The notes under the pieces were generated by a model. The model was not told the origin of the DNA. It saw only the letters and a list, made by a program, of their open reading frames with translations, and searched no databases. The position numbers and the translations under genes are program-made. Shown one piece after another: positions 29,899-34,682 of a DNA stretch of 40,111 bases. Location of the stretch: IMG/VR virus record IMGVR_UViG_3300006931_000019, positions 1 through 40,111 of that record; one strand, 5' to 3'. The number at the start of each line of letters is the position of its first letter. The first letter of the stretch is position 1. This DNA is from a virus.

Positions 29899-30501
29899 AG
29901 CGGGGTCCACATTGGCGCGGATCGCGGCAACAATCTCATGCTTGGTATTGCCGCCCAGCTTGAAGGAACGGATTTGGCCGCCGCGCTCGACCAGGCTCAG
30001 GACGGTGCGCTTGTGACCATAGCCGCCCGAACCAGCATGCTTGCGGCCCTTGGGGCCATCTTTCTTGCCGATATAGGCTTCGTCAGCTTCAACCACGAAA
30101 CCGTCACCACCAAGGGGCGGCTCAGAGCCAGCAACGGGGGCCATAGCCTCGCGGATACGATGGGCGAGAAACCAAGCCGACTTATAGGAGACGCCCAACA
30201 TGCGGCTCAGTTGGTGGCTGGAAATGCCTTTCTTTGAGGAATTAAGCAGGTGGTTCGCATAGAGCCAGATATTCAGGGGGATATGGCTGCGCTCCATAAC
30301 GGTGCCCACGGTCACGCTAAAGGGCTTCTGGCAGGCGTTGCACCAGTAGACGCCGGGGCGGGTAGATTTGCCCTTGAGGGCCGTGGAGTCGTCCAGAACG
30401 CCACAATGGGGGCAATTGCGGCCATCCTGCCAAAGCAGGGCCTCCAAATGCTTGCGGGCGGCCTCGGGATTGGTGAAGCGGGTGGGGATTTTGGCGACCA
30501 T
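29746..30501 (-). pseudogene. IS1595 (ISXO2-like) transposase, C-terminally truncated
   Basis: ATG at 30501. Residues 1-214 look authentic: zinc ribbon CPHCG ... CNACQKPF (about 30-60), then GISSHQLSRMLGVSYKSAWF, VEADEAYIGKKDG (first Asp) and STLHTDGAPAYKF (second Asp). From residue 215 on the frame is antisense of the IS1 gene. The C-terminal catalytic part with the DDNK/E motif is absent. Tail-to-tail fusion with the IS1-type gene shares a short region of overlap around 29860. Confidence 0.85.
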
Positions 30502-30541
30502 GGCTGGTTTTCCTTATTACCCAGCAAATCTAGGCCGAATC

Positions 30542-30569
30542 GGCTCCTACGTCAAGTATACTATCGCCA
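30542..30569 (-). repeat. Right terminal inverted repeat of the IS element
   Basis: Complement of the left repeat with three differences. It ends the element 26 bases or so before a 19-codon frame that precedes the next phage gene. No matching 8-bp target duplication is visible. Confidence 0.85.
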
Positions 30570-30592
30570 AATATTTGGTGCGGATTTTAGAT

Positions 30593-30652
30593 ATGGCAGG
30601 CAACGAGCTTTATTGTGACGACGCTTGGAAGGTTAAGGAGAGGAAGCTATGA
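30593..30652 (+). CDS. Possible 19-residue leader peptide or gene remnant
   Basis: ATG at 30593 to TGA at 30650-30652, overlapping the next start as ATGA. The frame is also open upstream into the IS end, so it may be the C-terminal remnant of a gene interrupted by the insertion. Sequence MAGNELYCDDAWKVKERKL shows no motif. Confidence 0.3.
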   Translation: MAGNELYCDDAWKVKERKL

Positions 30653-31179
30653 CGGTGGGCTTGGGTAGGATGGCAGGAGCGGGCCAAGAAAAAGGACAAG
30701 CCATGAGCATTACAGACGCGGAACTGCACGACATATACGCGAAAGAGTTTATGAAGCTTTTTGACCCGCCTTACGAGGTGAATTACGGAGTTGTCGCATT
30801 AGCGGCCATGCGCGAAGTCGAGCGCCGCGCCTCCACACATCCCAGCAATGGGGAGATACGGGAAGATCGTGTGGCGGGGGCAATACAGGCGGCGCTTTCT
30901 CAAGTCGGTATTGATCGCTCACAAATGACGGATGATGAGCGATTGCATGTTGCCCGCGTTGCCATTCAATCGGTTTCCGCCCAATCCCCCGCCCCCAGCA
31001 ATGGGGTGGTGACGATCACGGATGAAAGGGTAGAGGCGTGCAGTCGCGTTTATGAGCCTATATTTTGGAAAGTGGTTGACGCTCACCCTGGAATTACAAG
31101 CGACCAGCTAAAAACGATGTTCCTCGACAAGGCCCGCGCAGCCCTCCAAGCGGCCCTCTCCCCAGAGCAAAAGACATGA
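30649..31179 (+). CDS. Hypothetical protein with helical domain
   Basis: 176 residues from ATG 30649, which has AAGGAGAGGAAGCT upstream. An internal ATG at 30703 also has a good AAGGA site and would drop the first 18 residues. The centre holds ADELHDIYAKEFMKLFDPPY-like helices and MTDDERLHVARVAIQSVSAQ; TITDERVEACSRVYEPIFWK is a second helix pair. Resembles two-helix phage proteins of unknown function often found near DUF551 genes. Confidence 0.6.
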   Translation: MTVGLGRMAGAGQEKGQAMSITDAELHDIYAKEFMKLFDPPYEVNYGVVALAAMREVERRASTHPSNGEIREDRVAGAIQAALSQVGIDRSQMTDDERLHVARVAIQSVSAQSPAPSNGVVTITDERVEACSRVYEPIFWKVVDAHPGITSDQLKTMFLDKARAALQAALSPEQKT

Positions 31180-31469
31180 GTGAGTGGAAACCTTTTGATT
31201 TAGCCCCCAAGGACGGATCGGTTATAATCGCTTATGCGCCAAAAGGCTGGCACAGCGGTGGCGGAGGACTAATTTACTGCCTTTTGATGTGGTCGCAACT
31301 ATACGGCGCGTGGGATGTGGGACCAAAGTGGCAGCAGCCATCAGATGGCGCGACATTTACACACTGGATGCCATTACCAGACCCACCCAGCCAATCCGAA
31401 GCACCAAACATATCCGCAGCCCTTAAACAGGCTCATGCAAATCGCGAGAGATGGAGGGGGTTAGAATGA
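31176..31469 (+). CDS. DUF551-like protein
   Basis: 97 residues. WKPFDLAPKDGSVIIAYAPK, then FTHWMPLPDPPSQ, is the DUF551 pattern: WxP...DG start and the HWxPLPxPP ending. This family is frequent in phage accessory regions; function unknown. Overlaps previous gene as ATGA and the following as ATGA. Confidence 0.75.
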   Translation: MSEWKPFDLAPKDGSVIIAYAPKGWHSGGGGLIYCLLMWSQLYGAWDVGPKWQQPSDGATFTHWMPLPDPPSQSEAPNISAALKQAHANRERWRGLE

Positions 31470-31786
31470 AGGCTCTGATTTTGGCTGCTAGTGTCGCAAT
31501 CCCGATGGGAGTTACCTCATCTGGTGAATATACGATTGTGAAGCCGAGTATTCTTACCCAAGTAAAAATAACTGGCTTTCATTGTGAAGCGCGCGAAAAA
31601 AAGACAATGTATCTAAAGATTTATGGTGATGGCGTCTTGGTTTATACTGGACGAATCACACCGTTTGAGACCGCGATGGGTGCCAATTTTCCCGCTCCGC
31701 TTCTCATTAGAAACCCACGCTTTCACCAAGACAAAGGGCTGGATTGCGACATCAGCGTAAAGCTCCAAGACCTTCCCCAGCAGTGA
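31466..31786 (+). CDS. Small protein with signal-peptide-like start
   Basis: 106 residues from ATG 31466 (GGAGGGGG upstream). The N-terminus KALILAASVAIPMGVTSSGE is hydrophobic and short, with no lipobox. Beta strands follow (YTIVKPSILTQVKITGFHCE). An earlier in-frame start at 31451 lacks its own site. May be exported. No family recognised. Confidence 0.55.
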   Translation: MKALILAASVAIPMGVTSSGEYTIVKPSILTQVKITGFHCEAREKKTMYLKIYGDGVLVYTGRITPFETAMGANFPAPLLIRNPRFHQDKGLDCDISVKLQDLPQQ

Positions 31787-31893
31787 AACAAAACCGCGCC
31801 CAAGACGGTCTAGGCTGTGGCGGTATTATCGTCTTGCTCATAGCTCTTTGGGTGACGGTGATTTATATGGCGACTTATCTGTTGAAACAATGA
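31783..31893 (+). CDS. Small membrane protein
   Basis: 36 residues starting with GTG at 31783 (GTGA overlap). One hydrophobic segment, GGIIVLLIALWVTVIYMA, flanked by polar ends. Too short for the usual length cut-off but coupled on both sides. Confidence 0.5.
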   Translation: MKQNRAQDGLGCGGIIVLLIALWVTVIYMATYLLKQ

Positions 31894-31958
31894 GCTATGT
31901 TATTGGAACGATTGTGGTTATGGTGCTCATCATCGCGCTTTACGCCAGCAGGCCATGA
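31890..31958 (+). CDS. Tiny membrane peptide
   Basis: 22 residues, ATGA overlap with the previous frame. Almost entirely hydrophobic (VIGTIVVMVLIIALYA). Such minimal membrane peptides often occur in tandem near lysis or superinfection genes; here a role is not known. Confidence 0.4.
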   Translation: MSYVIGTIVVMVLIIALYASRP

Positions 31959-31973
31959 CGCTACACTTCCGGC

Positions 31974-32072
31974 ATGACGATAAAGCAGATATTGCTGGCG
32001 TCCGCTGCTATCTGGCTTGTGATTGTTGATGTTTTCCTGGCTATTTTCCGGTGGGCGCCGAGGTTTCTATAA
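31974..32072 (+). CDS. Small membrane protein
   Basis: 32 residues from ATG 31974 to TAA at 32072. Single hydrophobic segment (ILLASAAIWLVIVDVFLAIF) with a basic C-terminus. A frame from ATG 31955 in another phase gives only 24 residues and is less convincing. Confidence 0.4.
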   Translation: MTIKQILLASAAIWLVIVDVFLAIFRWAPRFL

Positions 32073-32084
32073 CAAGGGCATTTC

Positions 32085-32480
32085 GTGACCGGCTTTGCCA
32101 ACCTAGCCCAGCGCACCTATTCCTGGCCCCTCACGGCCATCATTTCCACAACCGACGCTACCGCCACCACCATCTTCTCCGTGGTTATCCCCCCAACCAC
32201 CACGGTATTCATTACCGCTGACGTAGCCGCCAGGCGGACAGGCGGATCATCCGGCACAGCCGAAGATGGTGCGGCCTACAAAATATATGGCGCTTTCAAG
32301 AATGTTTCTGGTTCTGCCACGCTCATCGGCCAGGGCACAACATTCGTGGCAGAGGATCAGGTGGCATGGGGAATTTCCTTTTCCGTCACCGCAGACACAG
32401 CTATCCTTCAAGTCACTGGCGCGGCAAACAATAACATAAACTGGACAGCGACTTATCAATCCGGCACGAGGGCTTCCTGA
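32085..32480 (+). CDS. Beta-rich virion-like protein, paralogue A
   Basis: 131 residues starting with GTG at 32085, AAGGG 7 bases upstream. Thr/Ala-rich beta sequence (FSVVIPPTTTVFITADVAAR), ending with ILQVTGAANNNINWTATYQS. The C-terminal 'VTG...NW' pattern repeats in the next gene, so the two look like tandem duplicates. Small pseudo-fibre or head-fibre proteins have this composition. Function inferred only. Confidence 0.55.
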   Translation: MTGFANLAQRTYSWPLTAIISTTDATATTIFSVVIPPTTTVFITADVAARRTGGSSGTAEDGAAYKIYGAFKNVSGSATLIGQGTTFVAEDQVAWGISFSVTADTAILQVTGAANNNINWTATYQSGTRAS

Positions 32481-32887
32481 TGCCAGCCACACGCCGTTCC
32501 ATGATTACCTCGAATTGCAGCCGGCAGGACATCACACTTGCCCCGCTGATAACCACCAATGCCACGCCGACGGATATGTATACCTCGACCACCTCGGTTC
32601 CACCCAGCAATACCATCTATCTTGAGGCCGTGATTACCGTCTCGAACAGCACCTACAGCCAATGCTCGAACATTTTTGTCAGCGCTTCTGCCTGCCGCGC
32701 ATCCAGTGGAAATATAAGGCTTATTGACACGAATTTCCTGAGGGCAGTTGGAGAAATCAAGGCTGTTGACGCTAGTGCCGTCTGGCGCGTCGATACCGCC
32801 ACGCAAAAGTTCTTTCTCACGGTCACAGGCAAGGCCGGCACCACCTATAACTGGACCGGCTATCTGACAACCTATAGGGCTTTCTAA
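32480..32887 (+). CDS. Beta-rich virion-like protein, paralogue B
   Basis: 135 residues, ATG overlapping the previous stop. VPPSNTIYLEAVITVSNS and FFLTVTGKAGTTYNWTGYLT parallel the blocks of the gene upstream (IPPTTTVFITADVAA and VTGAANNNINWTATY), giving a tandem paralogue pair. Part of a small structural module placed before terminase. Confidence 0.55.
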   Translation: MPATRRSMITSNCSRQDITLAPLITTNATPTDMYTSTTSVPPSNTIYLEAVITVSNSTYSQCSNIFVSASACRASSGNIRLIDTNFLRAVGEIKAVDASAVWRVDTATQKFFLTVTGKAGTTYNWTGYLTTYRAF

Positions 32888-33276
32888 TGCCGGTCACATT
32901 CTCCTCGAATTTCGTGACGCTTCCGGGCCAATACCTGACCACGGCATCAGCCTCGACGGACGATTATTTCGTGGCCTCTTCAGCGCTTATCGTAACCGCC
33001 ACAAACGACATGGACGCGATAACGGGCCTGGCCGCAGACCTACCCCCAGATGGCTCATTCCCGTCAGACGGCACGCTGCTGTTTGTCATCAACGCATCTC
33101 CGGTAAATACCGTAATCATTCCAAGCAATAGCGCCTCATCAACGGTAGGCAACAGATTCCAACTCGCCCCCTTCACAACCCTGACGCTGGCTCCAAACCA
33201 CGCCCAACTGTTTTTCCTTGTGCCGGACGGCCCCGCGCCAGGCTGGTACCCCTATATCCCAGGGGTATTGTCATGA
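32887..33276 (+). CDS. Beta-rich small protein
   Basis: 129 residues. SALIVTATNDMDAITGLAAD and NTVIIPSNSASSTVGNRFQL fit a jelly-roll-like strand pattern; Pro-rich C-terminus (VPDGPAPGWYPYIPG). It follows the paralogue pair with one-base overlaps. Probably a virion or fibre accessory. Confidence 0.55.
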   Translation: MPVTFSSNFVTLPGQYLTTASASTDDYFVASSALIVTATNDMDAITGLAADLPPDGSFPSDGTLLFVINASPVNTVIIPSNSASSTVGNRFQLAPFTTLTLAPNHAQLFFLVPDGPAPGWYPYIPGVLS

Positions 33277-33316
33277 CGCGCTTGTTTCACGCCAACCACA
33301 GTGTTAATTAGGCGGC

Positions 33317-33880
33317 ATGGCGGCACCGAGGCCATTCTTCGTATACGAACTGATCGATCCGAGAGATTCCAAGCCTTTTTATGTTGGAAAGGGTAGCGGA
33401 AAGCGGATTTCAGATCATTTCCGTGAAGCCGCCAGTGGGAAAAATAGTCATAAATGCAACAAGATGCGATCAATCCAAGCCATCGGACTTGAGATTCAGA
33501 CAAGGATTGTTAAGGAATTTCGCACTGAAGACGCGGCCTATCGGTTCGAGGCGCGCCACATCAAAGCAATAGGCATGGACAACCTGACAAATCTTGCACC
33601 AGGCGGGCGTGGCCCAGGCGGCAGGGCAGCAGACCCAGACCTATCAGACATCGACATTTTCGTTCTAGCCGTGAAGAAAACAGCCGGCTTTACACGCCTT
33701 CCCATCCTCATGTTCGGGGGCGAGCGCATAGAAATTGGTAAGGCTTTATTCGACATCGGCTATAATCTCTATTACAAACTCGTGAAATCACGCGGAGAAC
33801 AATGGGTTAGAGAAAAACTGGCCCGCAAAAATGTCACCGTAGAATATATTGAACATCAGGCCGTTAACAATGCCGTTTGA
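33317..33880 (+). CDS. GIY-YIG endonuclease
   Basis: 187 residues. FFVYELIDPRDSKPFYVGKG (about 8-27) is the GIY-YIG core, where the two Tyr (VYEL, FYVG) and Gly are the signature, followed by Arg (SGKRISDH), a Glu (EAASG) and an ARHI helix with further conserved residues. No LAGLIDADG or HNH motif. The C-terminal 70 residues may hold a DNA-binding domain. Free-standing, it lies between small structural genes and a terminase-associated gene, a typical homing location. Start ATG 33317 has only a weak GGCGG upstream. Confidence 0.85.
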   Translation: MAAPRPFFVYELIDPRDSKPFYVGKGSGKRISDHFREAASGKNSHKCNKMRSIQAIGLEIQTRIVKEFRTEDAAYRFEARHIKAIGMDNLTNLAPGGRGPGGRAADPDLSDIDIFVLAVKKTAGFTRLPILMFGGERIEIGKALFDIGYNLYYKLVKSRGEQWVREKLARKNVTVEYIEHQAVNNAV

Positions 33881-34187
33881 GCCGGGTAAATCAGGCAACC
33901 CTGGCGGTCGGCCCAAAGGCAAGGATGAGGTCAAGGCCTTAGCGCGTGCGCATGGCGCGGAAGCTATTGATAAGCTTGCCGCTTGGATGAGATCAGATAA
34001 CCCCGCCGCTTCCGTTAAAGCGTCTGAGATTTTACTTGAACGTGGGTGGGGTAAGGCGGAACAGACGATTACTGGCGATATCGACCATCACCACTACATC
34101 TCACGTATTCCAAGCCCTTCTGCTGATATTTCCACTTGGCGCGATCAGCAACAGGCTGTTTTGCTGCCGGGGCCTAAGCCTGAGTAG
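33870..34187 (+). CDS. DUF5681-type protein next to terminase
   Basis: 105 residues from ATG 33870, overlapping the nuclease gene by 11 bases. PFEPGKSGNPGGRPKGKDEV is the DUF5681 opening (F-x-x-G-x-S-G-N-P-x-G-R-P). The centre is helical (EAIDKLAAWMRSDN) and the C-terminus polar. DUF5681 genes commonly precede large terminase and may act as small terminase, recognising the packaging site. No HTH is evident in the short form here. Confidence 0.75.
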   Translation: MPFEPGKSGNPGGRPKGKDEVKALARAHGAEAIDKLAAWMRSDNPAASVKASEILLERGWGKAEQTITGDIDHHHYISRIPSPSADISTWRDQQQAVLLPGPKPE

Positions 34188-34262
34188 GGCCTACTTGTAG
34201 AACCTACTCCGGCCATGGTAGGTGCTACGCATGAAACCGCCCATCGAATACCGCCAACCTCG

Positions 34263-34336
34263 TCCTGCCTCGTCTAGCGGTAGGACGGCTGAATTTGGAT
34301 CAGCAAAGCCGGGTTCGAATCCTGGGACGGGAACCA
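34263..34336 (+). tRNA. tRNA-Gln (anticodon TTG)
   Basis: 74 bases with encoded CCA at 34334-34336. Acceptor TCCTGCC/GACGGGA with a T1-A72 pair typical of Gln and one C-A mismatch at the sixth pair. D-stem GTCT/GGAC with AGCGGTA loop; anticodon stem GCTGA/TCAGC with ATTTGGA loop giving TTG; T-arm CCGGG-TTCGAAT-CCTGG. Phage structural proteins here are Gln-rich, which may explain its retention. It lies between the DUF5681 gene and terminase. Folding by hand only. Confidence 0.85.
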
Positions 34337-34353
34337 AGCTTGTTGAGGAATAT

Positions 34354-34479
34354 TTGCGCGCACAAGCCGGGACCGTTTTCCCAAATGCTTTAGCTGACAT
34401 AGCTATTTTGAAACATAAGCGTGCTGTCAAAGCCGCCCAGATGCGCCGCTACCGTGCAAACAAGAAGGCTGGGAAATGA
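34354..34479 (+). CDS. Putative small basic protein after the tRNA
   Basis: 41 residues from TTG 34354, with GAGGAA 4 to 5 bases upstream. The same frame is open through the tRNA from 34222, but that part is not protein-like. ILKHKRAVKAAQMRRYRANK is basic and helical. It ends in ATGA overlapping the next gene, which supports a real coding end. Start uncertain. Confidence 0.4.
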   Translation: MRAQAGTVFPNALADIAILKHKRAVKAAQMRRYRANKKAGK

Positions 34480-34682
34480 GCGATAACCACGCGCAAATCA
34501 TGGCATTACTGGACAAGCGCATGAAAGAGGCAGAGCAAAAGATTACGTACAGCCCACAATTTCAGCGAATGAAGGCCCATTTAGAGCACACTTTCATGGC
34601 CCACGGTTCCGCTGAAGTCTGCCGCTGTCCCGAATGGGAAGACGCTTGGAAGCCATTTTTAAACGACTTAGATGCCCCCTGA
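34476..34682 (+). CDS. Small helical protein before terminase
   Basis: 68 residues. HAQIMALLDKRMKEAEQKIT and FQRMKAHLEHTFMAHGSAEV are amphipathic helices. It overlaps the terminase start by 11 bases. Could be a terminase-associated protein, but no specific family is seen. Confidence 0.55.
   Translation: MSDNHAQIMALLDKRMKEAEQKITYSPQFQRMKAHLEHTFMAHGSAEVCRCPEWEDAWKPFLNDLDAP

Larger units (their letters stand above)
28677..30569. mobile_element. IS1595-type element, chimeric and defective (1893 bp)
   Basis: Bounded by 28-bp imperfect inverted repeats (28677-28704 and 30542-30569, 25 of 28 match). It contains an AAA ATPase fragment (-), an IS1-type transposase (+) cut at its 3' end, and an IS1595/ISXO2-type transposase (-) also cut at its 3' end, the last two fused tail to tail near 29860. 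IS1595 relatives normally have one transposase. The 8-bp target duplications expected for that family are not obvious: flanks are both A/T-rich but do not match. It looks like an old element rebuilt by recombination, then carried by the phage between two gene modules. Confidence 0.8.

Noticed and set aside
30250-30618. 122-codon + strand frame inside the IS1595 transposase
   Set aside because: Opposite-strand shadow with no motif and no start signal.
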